Positions 9,469 to 22,071 of a DNA stretch of 64,000 nt are shown here, in pieces. Below the pieces are notes generated by a model. That model made no database searches and was not told the DNA's origin. It worked only from the letters and a program-made list of their open reading frames with translations. The position numbers and the translations under genes are program-made. Source of the stretch: Arcuatula senhousia (taxonomy: Eukaryota; Mollusca; Bivalvia; Mytilida; Mytilidae); NCBI GenBank assembly GCA_963971305.1, contig OZ020313.1, positions 56,802,203 to 56,866,202 on the forward strand, given 5' to 3'. How positions within the stretch are numbered: the first letter of the stretch is position 1; the number at the start of each line of letters is the position of its first letter.

Positions 9469-12400
9469 CGTAGAAAGCTTCCCCGTGCTTAAGTTGTATG
9501 CTCTTATATATTTTCGAGTACTGGAATATGTGTTGGAAAGACACAGTTTACATATTTCCAAAATTTGACAACGTTTGGCTGTTTCTTTAGAAATTGATAA
9601 ATTTATCTGTTTGGTCATTGTTGTAATATTTTTTGGGGCATTTTTTTAATCAAATCTAATATTTTACCGGTTTTCCAAGTTTTCTACTCCTAGCGTGTCT
9701 GATGAAGGTTAATCCAGAAAAGCGCTTCACACGCAGTGAAATTTTGCTTTTGTACATTTATTAAAATCATTTCAATATGTGGATCGTGTCTTTTTGGCAC
9801 ATATTCCATATTCTTTCGTTTTTAATATTATTTCAGAGTTTGGCTTTAGTGCCGTGTGGAGGTCGTAGAAAGCTTCCCCGTGCTTAAGTTGTATGCTCTT
9901 ATATATTTTCGAGTACTGGAATATGTGTTGGAAAGACACAGTTTACATATTTCCAAAATTTGACAACGTTTGGCTGTTTCTTTAGAAATTGATAAATTTA
10001 TCTGTTTGGTCATTGTTGTAATATTTTTTGGGGCATTTTTTTAATCAAATCTAATATTTTACCGGTTTTCCAAGTTTTCTACTCCTAGCGTGTCTGATGA
10101 AGGTTAATCCAGAAAAGCGCTTCACACGCAGTGAAATTTTGCTTTTGTACATTTATTAAAATCATTTCAATATGTGGATCGTGTCTTTTTGGCACATATT
10201 CCATATTCTTTCGTTTTTAATATTATTTCAGAGTTTGGCTTTAGTGCCGTGTGGAGGTCGTAGAAAGCTTCCCCGTGCTTAAGTTGTATGCTCTTATATA
10301 TTTTCGAGTACTGGAATATGTGTTGGAAAGACACAGTTTACATATTTCCAAAATTTGACAACGTTTGGCTGTTTCTTTAGAAATTGATAAATTTATCTGT
10401 TTGGTCATTGTTGTAATATTTTTTTGGGGCATTTTTTTAATCAAATCTAATATTTTACCGGTTTTCCAAGTTTTCTACTCCTAGCGTGTCTGATGAAGGT
10501 TAATCCAGAAAAGCGCTTCACACGCAGTGAAATTTTGCTTTTGTACATTTATTAAAATCATTTCAATATGTGGATCGTGTCTTTTTGGCACATATTCCAT
10601 ATTCTTTCGTTTTTAATATTATTTCAGAGTTTGGCTTTAGTGCCGTGTGGAGGTCGTAGAAAGCTTCCCCGTGCTTAAGTTGTATGCTCTTATATATTTT
10701 CGAGTACTGGAATATGTGTTGGAAAGACACAGTTTACATATTTCCAAAATTTGACAACGTTTGGCTGTTTCTTTAGAAATTGATAAATTTATCTGTTTGG
10801 TCATTGTTGTAATATTTTTTGGGGCATTTTTTTAATCAAATCTAATATTTTACCGGTTTTCCAAGTTTTCTACTCCTAGCGTGTCTGATGAAGGTTAATC
10901 CAGAAAAGCGCTTCACACGCAGTGAAATTTTGCTTTTGTACATTTATTAAAATCATTTCAATATGTAGATCGTGTCTTTTTGGCACATATTCCATATTCT
11001 TTCGTTTTTAATATTATTTCAGAGTTTGGCTTTAGTGCCGTGTGGAGGTCGTAGAAAGCTTCCCCGTGCTTAAGTTGTATGCTCTTATATATTTTCGAGT
11101 ACTGGAATATGTGTTGGAAAGACACAGTTTACATATTTCCAAAATTTGACAACGTTTGGCTGTTTCTTTAGAAATTGATAAATTTATCTGTTTGGTCATT
11201 GTTGTAATATTTTTTGGGGCATTTTTTTAATCAAATCTAATATTTTACCGGTTTTCCAAGTTTTCTACTCCTAGCGTGTCTGATGAAGGTTAATCCAGAA
11301 AAGCGCTTCACACGCAGTGAAATTTTGCTTTTGTACATTTATTAAAATCATTTCAATATGTGGATCGTGTCTTTTTGGCACATATTCCATATTCTTTCGT
11401 TTTTAATATTATTTCAGAGTTTGGCTTTAGTGCCGTGTGGAGGTCGTAGAAAGCTTCCCCGTGCTTAAGTTGTATGCTCTTATATATTTTCGAGTACTGG
11501 AATATGTGTTGGAAAGACACAGTTTACATATTTCCAAAATTTGACAACGTTTGGCTGTTTCTTTAGAAATTGATAAATTTATCTGTTTGGTCATTGTTGT
11601 AATATTTTTTGGGGCATTTTTTTAATCAAATCTAATATTTTACCGGTTTTCCAAGTTTTCTACTCCTAGCGTGTCTGATGAAGGTTAATCCAGAAAAGCG
11701 CTTCACACGCAGTGAAATTTTGCTTTTGTACATTTATTAAAATCATTTCAATATGTGGATCGTGTCTTTTGGCACATATTCCATATTCTTTCGTTTTTAA
11801 TATTATTTCAGAGTTTGGCTTTAGTGCCGTGTGGAGGTCGTAGAAAGCTTCCCCGTGCTTAAGTTGTATGCTCTTATATATTTTCGAGTACTGGAATATG
11901 TGTTGGAAAGACACAGTTTACATATTTCCAAAATTTGACAACGTTTGGCTGTTTCTTTAGAAATTGATAAATTTATCTGTTTGGTCATTGTTGTAATATT
12001 TTTTTGGGGCATTTTTTTAATCAAATCTAATATTTTACCGGTTTTCCAAGTTTTCTACTCCTAGCGTGTCTGATGAAGGTTAATCCAGAAAAGCGCTTCA
12101 CACGCAGTGAAATTTTGCTTTTGTACATTTATTAAAATCATTTCAATATGTGGATCGTGTCTTTTTGGCACATATTCCATATTCTTTCGTTTTTAATATT
12201 ATTTCAGAGTTTGGCTTTAGTGCCGTGTGGAGGTCGTAGAAAGCTTCCCCGTGCTTAAGTTGTATGCTCTTATATATTTTCGAGTACTGGAATATGTGTT
12301 GGAAAGACACAGTTTACATATTTCCAAAATTTGACAACGTTTGGCTGTTTCTTTAGAAATTGATAAATTTATCTGTTTGGTCATTGTTGTAATATTTTTT

Positions 12401-15400
12401 GGGGCATTTTTTTAATCAAATCTAATATTTTACCGGTTTTCCAAGTTTTCTACTCCTAGCGTGTCTGATGAAGGTTAATCCAGAAAAGCGCTTCACACGC
12501 AGTGAAATTTTGCTTTTGTACATTTATTAAAATCATTTCAATATGTGGATCGTGTCTTTTTGGCACATATTCCATATTCTTTCGTTTTTAATATTATTTC
12601 AGAGTTTGGCTTTAGTGCCGTGTGGAGGTCGTAGAAAGCTTCCCCGTGCTTAAGTTGTATGCTCTTATATATTTTCGAGTACTGGAATATGTGTTGGAAA
12701 GACACAGTTTACATATTTCCAAAATTTGACAACGTTTGGCTGTTTCTTTAGAAATTGATAAATTTATCTGTTTGGTCATTGTTGTAATATTTTTTGGGGC
12801 ATTTTTTTAATCAAATCTAATATTTTACCGGTTTTCCAAGTTTTCTACTCCTAGCGTGTCTGATGAAGGTTAATCCAGAAAAGCGCTTCACACGCAGTGA
12901 AATTTTGCTTTTGTACATTTATTAAAATCATTTCAATATGTGGATCGTGTCTTTTGGCACATATTCCATATTCTTTCGTTTTTAATATTATTTCAGAGTT
13001 TGGCTTTAGTGCCGTGTGGAGGTCGTAGAAAGCTTCCCCGTGCTTAAGTTGTATGCTCTTATATATTTTCGAGTACTGGAATATGTGTTGGAAAGACACA
13101 GTTTACATATTTCCAAAATTTGACAACGTTTGGCTGTTTCTTTAGAAATTGATAAATTTATCTGTTTGGTCATTGTTGTAATATTTTTTTGGGGCATTTT
13201 TTTAATCAAATCTAATATTTTACCGGTTTTCCAAGTTTTCTACTCCTAGCGTGTCTGATGAAGGTTAATCCAGAAAAGCGCTTCACACGCAGTGAAATTT
13301 TGCTTTTGTACATTTATTAAAATCATTTCAATATGTGGATCGTGTCTTTTTGGCACATATTCCATATTCTTTCGTTTTTAATATTATTTCAGAGTTTGGC
13401 TTTAGTGCCGTGTGGAGGTCGTAGAAAGCTTCCCCGTGCTTAAGTTGTATGCTCTTATATATTTTCGAGTACTGGAATATGTGTTGGAAAGACACAGTTT
13501 ACATATTTCCAAAATTTGACAACGTTTGGCTGTTTCTTTAGAAATTGATAAATTTATCTGTTTGGTCATTGTTGTAATATTTTTTGGGGCATTTTTTTAA
13601 TCAAATCTAATATTTTACCGGTTTTCCAAGTTTTCTACTCCTAGCGTGTCTGATGAAGGTTAATCCAGAAAAGCGCTTCACACGCAGTGAAATTTTGCTT
13701 TTGTACATTTATTAAAATCATTTCAATATGTGGATCGTGTCTTTTTGGCACATATTCCATATTCTTTCGTTTTTAATATTATTTCAGAGTTTGGCTTTAG
13801 TGCCGTGTGGAGGTCGTAGAAAGCTTCCCCGTGCTTAAGTTGTATGCTCTTATATATTTTCGAGTACTGGAATATGTGTTGGAAAGACACAGTTTACATA
13901 TTTCCAAAATTTGACAACGTTTGGCTGTTTCTTTAGAAATTGATAAATTTATCTGTTTGGTCATTGTTGTAATATTTTTTGGGGCATTTTTTTAATCAAA
14001 TCTAATATTTTACCGGTTTTCCAAGTTTTCTACTCCTAGCGTGTCTGATGAAGGTTAATCCAGAAAAGCGCTTCACACGCAGTGAAATTTTGCTTTTGTA
14101 CATTTATTAAAATCATTTCAATATGTGGATCGTGTCTTTTTGGCACATATTCCATATTCTTTCGTTTTTAATATTATTTCAGAGTTTGGCTTTAGTGCCG
14201 TGTGGAGGTCGTAGAAAGCTTCCCCGTGCTTAAGTTGTATGCTCTTATATATTTTCGAGTACTGGAATATGTGTTGGAAAGACACAGTTTACATATTTCC
14301 AAAATTTGACAACGTTTGGCTGTTTCTTTAGAAATTGATAAATTTATCTGTTTGGTCATTGTTGTAATATTTTTTGGGGCATTTTTTTAATCAAATCTAA
14401 TATTTTACCGGTTTTCCAAGTTTTCTACTCCTAGCGTGTCTGATGAAGGTTAATCCAGAAAAGCGCTTCACACGCAGTGAAATTTTGCTTTTGTACATTT
14501 ATTAAAATCATTTCAATATGTGGATCGTGTCTTTTTGGCACATATTCCATATTCTTTCGTTTTTAATATTATTTCAGAGTTTGGCTTTAGTGCCGTGTGG
14601 AGGTCGTAGAAAGCTTCCCCGTGCTTAAGTTGTATGCTCTTATATATTTTCGAGTACTGGAATATGTGTTGGAAAGACACAGTTTACATATTTCCAAAAT
14701 TTGACAACGTTTGGCTGTTTCTTTAGAAATTGATAAATTTATCTGTTTGGTCATTGTTGTAATATTTTTTGGGGCATTTTTTTAATCAAATCTAATATTT
14801 TACCGGTTTTCCAAGTTTTCTACTCCTAGCGTGTCTGATGAAGGTTAATCCAGAAAAGCGCTTCACACGCAGTGAAATTTTGCTTTTGTACATTTATTAA
14901 AATCATTTCAATATGTGGATCGTGTCTTTTTGGCACATATTCCATATTCTTTCGTTTTTAATATTATTTCAGAGTTTGGCTTTAGTGCCGTGTGGAGGTC
15001 GTAGAAAGCTTCCCCGTGCTTAAGTTGTATGCTCTTATATATTTTCGAGTACTGGAATATGTGTTGGAAAGACACAGTTTACATATTTCCAAAATTTGAC
15101 AACGTTTGGCTGTTTCTTTAGAAATTGATAAATTTATCTGTTTGGTCATTGTTGTAATATTTTTTGGGGCATTTTTTTAATCAAATCTAATATTTTACCG
15201 GTTTTCCAAGTTTTCTACTCCTAGCGTGTCTGATGAAGGTTAATCCAGAAAAGCGCTTCACACGCAGTGAAATTTTGCTTTTGTACATTTATTAAAATCA
15301 TTTCAATATGTGGATCGTGTCTTTTTGGCACATATTCCATATTCTTTCGTTTTTAATATTATTTCAGAGTTTGGCTTTAGTGCCGTGTGGAGGTCGTAGA

Positions 15401-16940
15401 AAGCTTCCCCGTGCTTAAGTTGTATGCTCTTATATATTTTCGAGTACTGGAATATGTGTTGGAAAGACACAGTTTACATATTTCCAAAATTTGACAACGT
15501 TTGGCTGTTTCTTTAGAAATTGATAAATTTATCTGTTTGGTCATTGTTGTAATATTTTTTGGGGCATTTTTTTAATCAAATCTAATATTTTACCGGTTTT
15601 CCAAGTTTTCTACTCCTAGCGTGTCTGATGAAGGTTAATCCAGAAAAGCGCTTCACACGCAGTGAAATTTTGCTTTTGTACATTTATTAAAATCATTTCA
15701 ATATGTGGATCGTGTCTTTTTGGCACATATTCCATATTCTTTCGTTTTTAATATTATTTCAGAGTTTGGCTTTAGTGCCGTGTGGAGGTCGTAGAAAGCT
15801 TCCCCGTGCTTAAGTTGTATGCTCTTATATATTTTCGAGTACTGGAATATGTGTTGGAAAGACACAGTTTACATATTTCCAAAATTTGACAACGTTTGGC
15901 TGTTTCTCTAGAAATTGATAAATTTATCTGTTTGGTCATTGTTGTAATATTTTTTGGGGCATTTTTTTAATCAAATCTAATATTTTACCGATTTTCCAAG
16001 TTTTCTACTCCTAGCGTGTCTGATGAAGGTTAATCCAGAAAAGCGCTTCACACGCAGTGAAATTTTGCTTTTGTACATTTATTAAAATCATTTCAATATG
16101 TGGATCGTGTCTTTTTGGCACATATTCCATATTCTTTCGTTTTTAATATTATTTCAGAGTTTGGCTTTAGTGCCGTGTGGAGGTCGTAGAAAGCTTCCCC
16201 GTGCTTAAGTTGTATGCTCTTATATATTTTCGAGTACTGGAATATGTGTTGGAAAGACACAGTTTACATATTTCCAAAATTTGACAACGTTTGGCTGTTT
16301 CTTTAGAAATTGATAAATTTATCTGTTTGGTCATTGTTGTAATATTTTTTGGGGCATTTTTTTAATCAAATCTAATATTTTACCGGTTTTCCAAGTTTTC
16401 TACTCCTAGCGTGTCTGATGAAGGTTAATCCAGAAAAGCGCTTCACACGCAGTGAAATTTTGCTTTTGTACATTTATTAAAATCATTTCAATATGTGGAT
16501 CGTGTCTTTTTGGCACATATTCCATATTCTTTCGTTTTTAATATTATTTCAGAGTTTGGCTTTAGTGCCGTGTGGAGGTCGTAGAAAGCTTCCCCGTGCT
16601 TAAGTTGTATGCTCTTATATATTTTCGAGTACTGGAATATGTGTTGGAAAGACACAGTTTACATATTTCCAAAATTTGACAACGTTTGGCTGTTTCTTTA
16701 GAAATTGATAAATTTATCTGTTTGGTCATTGTTGTAATATTTTTTGGGGCATTTTTTTAATCAAATCTAATATTTTACCGGTTTTCCAAGTTTTCTACTC
16801 CTAGCGTGTCTGATGAAGGTTAATCCAGAAAAGCGCTTCACACGCAGTGAAATTTTGCTTTTGTACATTTATTAAAATCATTTCAATATGTGGATCGTGT
16901 CTTTTTGGCACATATTCCATATTCTTTCGTTTTTAATATT
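9469..16940 (+). repeat. 395-bp satellite array, about 18.9 units, hammerhead-bearing
   Basis: Units start (at tagaaagcttccccg) at 9471, 9866, 10261, 10657, 11052, 11447, 11841, 12237, 12632, 13026, 13422, 13817, 14212, 14607, 15002, 15397, 15792, 16187 and 16582. Lengths are 394-396, differing only in T-runs, plus rare substitutions such as ggatcg to agatcg in unit 4 and tttcttt to tttctct in unit 17. The last unit stops at 16,940 after ttttaatatt, 36 bases short. Open frames on the minus strand inside the units (67-82 codons) recur only because the DNA repeats. Homogeneity points to recent amplification or conversion. Confidence 0.97.
9693..9734 (+). ncRNA. Type I hammerhead ribozyme motif (first of 19 copies)
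   Basis: All conserved core elements occur in order. Helix I strand gcgtgt (9,693-9,698) pairs perfectly with acacgc (9,729-9,734). CTGATGA is at 9,699-9,705. A short helix II (gg/cc around a ttaat loop) is followed by GAAA at 9,717-9,720. A short helix III uses the last A of GAAA plus ag against ctt, and ttc gives the UH cleavage triplet. Cleavage is predicted between 9,728 and 9,729. The closing pair of helix II is an A-A mismatch, which could weaken activity. The other copies begin at 10088, 10484, 10879, 11274, 11669, 12064, 12459, 12854, 13249, 13644, 14039, 14434, 14829, 15224, 15619, 16014, 16409 and 16804. Type I hammerheads in tandem repeats of a few hundred bases are the hallmark of metazoan retrozymes and occur in Penelope-like elements. 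Confidence 0.8.
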
Positions 16941-17935
16941 AATGCACAACAAGGTTAGCTTCGTAATCGATTTATTACCTTTGTTTTTATATTCTTGTTA
17001 GATATAACGATCTTAAATATTTTGATTTCAAAATATTCATAGTCAGTCTACAAATTGGGTTGCATGTGATAGCATCATCAAGAAACCTCTGGAGTGCTTC
17101 TTCTTCTGTTTGTATTTTCCTCCAATTCTGGAGCACCAAGATCCTAGAATCTTGTAATATGTCCTACGACGAGTCAAATGTACATCTAACAAGAAAACAC
17201 TATATACAGTATCCTCCACTTAATATCGTGAATGAATATACACAGGGGAGACTATCTTGTAGTCATCTCGACAAATCATATACATATCTATATTGAGAAA
17301 AAAAAGTTCAATGAAATCTTACTAGGATAAACATGAGATGGGGAGTCATGAATGTTCATATCTGCACTAGCATCTATTGGATAGCAGTGTTTTGCGTTTA
17401 ATATACAGTTCATGGCAAAGCTCAGTAGACATTCTAGATATTGTTATAATATGGCTTTGATTGAGGAAAGGTTGGAACGCTGAACAGTCTAGAATCAGTT
17501 TCATAATAGTTCCACAGGGGAGATAATTCATAACTTCCGGTTTGCATAAAAAGGGAGTTATTCAAATCAACAAAAACGGCGAGACATTCAATTGAGGTCT
17601 GTCAAATAACCTTTATTTTGCAGTAAATCATGCAATAAATAATCATTTATGGACTCATTCTTGTTTTGAAACAACTAAAACAGCTTTAAATTTCACTCAG
17701 CACTTACTAATTTCCTGAATAAAAGTGTTACTTTGAATATTGTCAATATGTCAACAAAAATAGCATGTGCAAAAAAAAACCTTTCTTCTTCTTGCGTAGA
17801 TCAGCAACGGAGTGTTACCATCACGCTGATGCAGTGTCATCAAGTGCACGGTGCTGTACATGAATATGTTCAAAAAAATAAACGTCTTATTACAGTTTAA
17901 AAGTAACAGTGCAGGTTAAACCATGATGATCAGGT
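16941..17935. other. No gene recognised
   Basis: AT-rich sequence between the satellite and a LINE fragment. One 78-codon frame at 17,060-17,296 has no recognisable motif and no support. 17,850-17,935 is probably the 3'UTR of the LINE fragment that follows on the minus strand. Confidence 0.4.
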
Positions 17936-18620
17936 CTATGGCATCGCTGTGGCTCTGGCCTCCGGATGGAAGCGAGACCAGAGGTGTTCCTTGAAGCTGG
18001 CGGGGTCTTTGTGTGCTACGATGTTACAAGGTAGTCTGTTCCAGTCATGTATTGTTCGTGGATAAAAGCTGTTTTTATAGACTGTGGTAGTACACTGTGG
18101 TTGCATTATCATGATTATATGTTCGTTATGAGTGTGTCTGGTCTGTCTGGTGGTAACAAGATAATATTGCGGTATTGTGGCAGCTCCATGGTGGTTTATT
18201 ATCTTATGGAAGAGGGTGATTCTGTTGACTGTTCGTCTTGCTTCTAGTGTTGGTCAGTTCAGATTGCTCAGGATGGTTGTCATTGATCCTGGTTCATACT
18301 TGTAATTGTTGGTCATGAAACGTGCTGCCCTGTGTTGGACCATTTCAATTTTCTTTACTTTCTTTTTTCCAGTGTGGGTCCCATGCTGGACTACTGTACT
18401 TCAGGTGAGGTCTGACCAAGGCTAGGTTTGCATGTTCTTTTATGGTTGGTGGACATCTGTAGAGGTTTCTTTTGACGAAGTTAAGTTGTTGAGTCGCTTT
18501 CTTGACTTTAGATGTTATATGGTGTTTCCAATTAAGTTTATTGTCGATATCGACTCCTACCAACCTCTGAAATATTGTTATCATAAGAATTAAGAAGTGA
18601 AACTCTTGTTGATTCATCGT
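17936..18620 (-). pseudogene. CR1-like LINE reverse transcriptase, C-terminal remnant
   Basis: On the minus strand the translation runs GVDIDNKLNWKHHI, then KVKKATQQLNFVKRNLYRCP, then LALVRPHLKYSSPAWDPH. A frameshift near 18,360 leads into KIEMVQHRAARF, and the frame ends with an FYPRTIHDWNRLP-like block and a stop at 17,936-17,938. This is the standard thumb and C-terminal order of CR1/jockey-type LINEs. 5' truncation and the frameshift show it is dead. Confidence 0.85.
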
Positions 18621-19554
18621 CTGAAATATCTTGTGCATGTTTTGAGATGTGCCAGAAATATACTGACGATAAAACCGGAACAGGTTTACTTTTACGGAGT
18701 GAAAAAAAATAATAGGCACGGAGCAAGTATAACAATCAACCCTCTTGGCTAATAAAAAGTACATCATAATCTGTTATGCAAAAATAAAAAAATAGAAATT
18801 CAAAAACAGTGATATAACCCTCATTCATCCACTTGTTTTTTTTTACACACAGATTTTCATTTAAACACCATTCGGTCTTTTCCGCTGGAAAACGATTTTC
18901 CGGAAATTACCGAGCAAGCTTTTGGCAATGTCATACCAAATGCATGATACTGACCAAGCTTTCTTAAATTCTGAGTAAGATAAAGAAATACATAAATTTA
19001 CTGAATAAAACATACTCATAATAATAAATAAAAGGTTCTTACCTGAAAATTAAAGAAGAGTCCCATCTTGTGGGGTTTCACTCACTTTTCTCAATCCTGC
19101 ATGATATTTTTACTTTTTTTCCCGCCAGGTTTCTTAATGTACCTTCTGTTACCAATGCTTCAAATAAAACACTGATACTCAGAAAATCTCACAAAACCTG
19201 ACAGAATCTGAATGCTGTTTTGGTCTGCTAAAGAAGCGCGAAATACTCTGACAAGGAAATGACGTCACGTAATCCATAAAGGAATAATTTCGTCCCCGCT
19301 TAATGTCGTCCCAGAATGTTACAGGATTTATTATTTGCCCAAATAATTGAATTTTTAATAAGTAGTTATTGATCCCAGATGTTTTAACAACAACTTTCTC
19401 AAGTGCATATGATTTGGGTTGGGTTGGGTCAGACTTTGCTACTAACTAAATTCCTGTTTTAAAAAGTTTCCTCTTTTCGTTACACTTAGCCGGTCGAGCA
19501 CATGGATTTATTTTTAAAAGGAATATAGATTTTCGATGCTCGCTAAAAAGACAG
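18621..19554. other. No gene recognised
   Basis: AT-rich sequence with short frames only. ccgctggaaaacgattttcc near 18,880-18,905 is a small inverted repeat. No exon-like or transposase-like sequence was seen. Confidence 0.4.
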
Positions 19555-19980
19555 GGCCTTAATCATATTACTTGTTGTATTTTGAGAAGGAGTAACTGTA
19601 ACTGTGTCTATTGATGATGGTAAAGTTATACCCGAGAGAGCAGAATTTATAGACTCCTTTACTGTTTGTTTAACAATGGTTTGTATGTTAGCTCGTATCA
19701 ATGGAAGAAGCAGAGGTACCAATGGGGTATCCGAATGTCAAATGGAGTTAACATATTTAACATAAGAGAGTTTATCTCTGAATTCTGTACCTGTGAATGA
19801 AAGGTGGTGGTTGCTTGGATCTCCATAGGAGAACTTGAAGATGTTTGACTCTGACTCTGTTCCGCCAAAGATGGACTCGTAGTCATAGAAAGTCCTTTTC
19901 TCAAACTTTTTTTTATCATTCTATTGATTTGCAAATGCTTCTCTTGTGTCCATTCCTTGGTTAACTTTTCTTCAAAGATC
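19555..19980 (-). pseudogene. Degraded ORF, possibly a retroelement gag/ORF1 remnant
   Basis: The minus strand has coding-like stretches in two frames. One runs EKLTKEWTQEKHLQINRM and continues into a serine/glutamine-rich stretch. The other reads RANIQTIVKQTVKESINSAL, a helix-like segment. A frame change lies near 19,705. Composition suggests a structural protein remnant, but no family motif was recognised. It could equally be a decayed host exon. Confidence 0.3.
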
Positions 19981-22071
19981 TTCTATGAAACCGCTGGAGG
20001 GATTGCTTTCAAACTTGACACTTGATCTTCAGTATGTCTTTTACCATGTTTGTGAAATTTGTGAACGTCAACCAACCAACATGGCCGCCGTTACTAAAAA
20101 TAGAACAGGGGGGACCAGACCATAGTTTTTAGCTTATAGCTCAAAAAGTATAAGAGATAAAGAAAATCCGAAGCAACCTTCTTTCTTCAGCATCAAAAGC
20201 TCTACGAAACTTTTCATTTAGTCAAAGTTGTGGGACGACTCCTTATAGGAGTTATTTCCCCTTAATCAACAAAATTGACCATTTTCACAGTTTTTGAACT
20301 TTATCTTAAAAGCCATAAGAGTTAGAGGAAAAAGTTAGCATTGCAAAATTGTTCGGCTCATTAAGATCTACAAAAAATGATTTCAGGGTCAAAATTGTCA
20401 GATTATCCTTTTTAGTGTTTTCAATAAATTTTAACTTGTTTGTTTTTTTTTTTTTTCAAATGGAAAGCTTTGTAACTTTGTAGTCTTGATCTTTAAAGTG
20501 TTTTCTATCCTAACTAGTTTCTTTAATGTTACATACCAAGTACATGTAGACCATGTTGCACACTAGGTAAGAGGCTTTAGCATAAGAGATCAGGTGAGCG
20601 ATTCAGGCCCCTGGGAGCTTCTAGTTGTTTGTTTCCACAATATCTTTTGTTCTGGTTTACTAAATGCTGTGAAATTTTACAATAATTTATCATACCATAA
20701 AAGGATGAATGGGTTTGATTTTAGGGTTCCCCCTCTATTCGTTTATAAATAAGGGGCCCAAAAGCTACAAAAAATCAAATATTTTTTTTGTTTCCACAGT
20801 AACTTTAATTCTGGTTGGCCAGTTGCTATGAAATTTGACAATGCTATGCCTTACCATGAAACCTTATGTCGTATTGATTTTGGTAGTCTTCGTCTTTTTA
20901 ATTTGAAATGAGGGGCCCAAGTCCGATTTTGAACCAAAAATGAATGTAAAGGATGATCGCTGGTAAATTTTTCAGATTTCTGTCTGATTTTCGGAATCCT
21001 CTGGATTTTACCATTATAAAAGGGATATTTTGTTTGCCCAGCAACCCCCTTATTTTCTTTCATGATAAGGTTAATTGGATCATCAAGAGCTAATTTACAA
21101 TTTTTATAAATTTCCTGTTATTTTTTCATATGTTTTTAGACTAAAACAAGCCTAATGCTAAACATAGGAACAAGCCAGAGGAAGCCTTTTTCACGCCAAA
21201 TTTTGAACGCTTATTATCTCGAAATTGAGTCCGGCAACCAATGAATTTTTCAAGCTTATTTTGTACTTTTACCTTTGGTCTATTCATTAAGTATATAAAA
21301 GATACCTTGTTGTTTTCAAAATGACCAGCGAACATCCTTAACTCTTGTCAAGTTGTTAATACCAAATAGAGGATTAATTATTGCAACCCCCTTTTTTCCG
21401 AGATGAAGTAAGGGGCCAAAAAGGGCCAAAATCAAAACTTTTATCTATAGTCCCATTTCATTTTTTTTTGCTCATTAATTCATGTCAAGTAGTGAATTGA
21501 AAAATTGAGGATTACTTTAATGACACCCCCTTCCTCCTTCTAATTGTTGTTAGGGGGCAAAAGTGAAAAGTAGCAAAACACTTTGATTAGGGGCTTCAAG
21601 GGTTAATACTTTTGTAATTGTAATTTATTTTGGTATGCTTTTGAATAAAATGAATTCCTGATGAAATGTGGATGGAATGTCCACCAAAGGCTACATGTGT
21701 AAAAATAACGTTGTCAGTCCACCATGGGCTGCATGTTTCCAGAACAATTGACTATCCATATTGGGCCTACAATGGCAGGGTTCAACATGTTGCGGTCGTA
21801 TCATGCTGCGCTCGGCGAAGCTTTTTACTATCAAATTAAAACAAATACTGACTCAACTGAAATATTTTTCTTGTCAAAATGAAGTGCAGTTCAGCACTGA
21901 TAACCTTCTTTCTTTTTTTCCAAATGAGCATTTGAAAAAAAAATTAATTACGTTGTAATGCTTTAGAACTCTACTATCTAGGACTGTTAAGTTGTGAGCA
22001 GCACCCCTCTTTCAATATTTCATTTATAGTCAGTGCGTCATGTTTTTTTTGTATGACGCATTAATTGAGTC
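19981..22071. repeat. Dispersed mollusc-type repeats, no gene
   Basis: 20,050-20,640 matches the repeat class also seen at 26,942-27,470 and 53,460-54,793 (phrases such as gttatttccccttaa, and a terminal gagcgattcaggcccctggg). 20,640-21,560 repeats the gggccaaaaagggcc-type sequence of 7,740-8,140. Frames on the minus strand at 20,851-21,335 are short and unsupported. Confidence 0.5.

Noticed and set aside
10241..13209. Recurring 67- and 82-codon frames on the minus strand of the satellite
   Set aside because: They exist only because the 395-bp unit repeats. They overlap, disappear with single T-run changes and show no motif.
9469..16940. CRISPR-like or rDNA-like array
   Set aside because: Whole units are near identical with no variable spacers, unit length is 395 bp, and no rRNA sequence is present.
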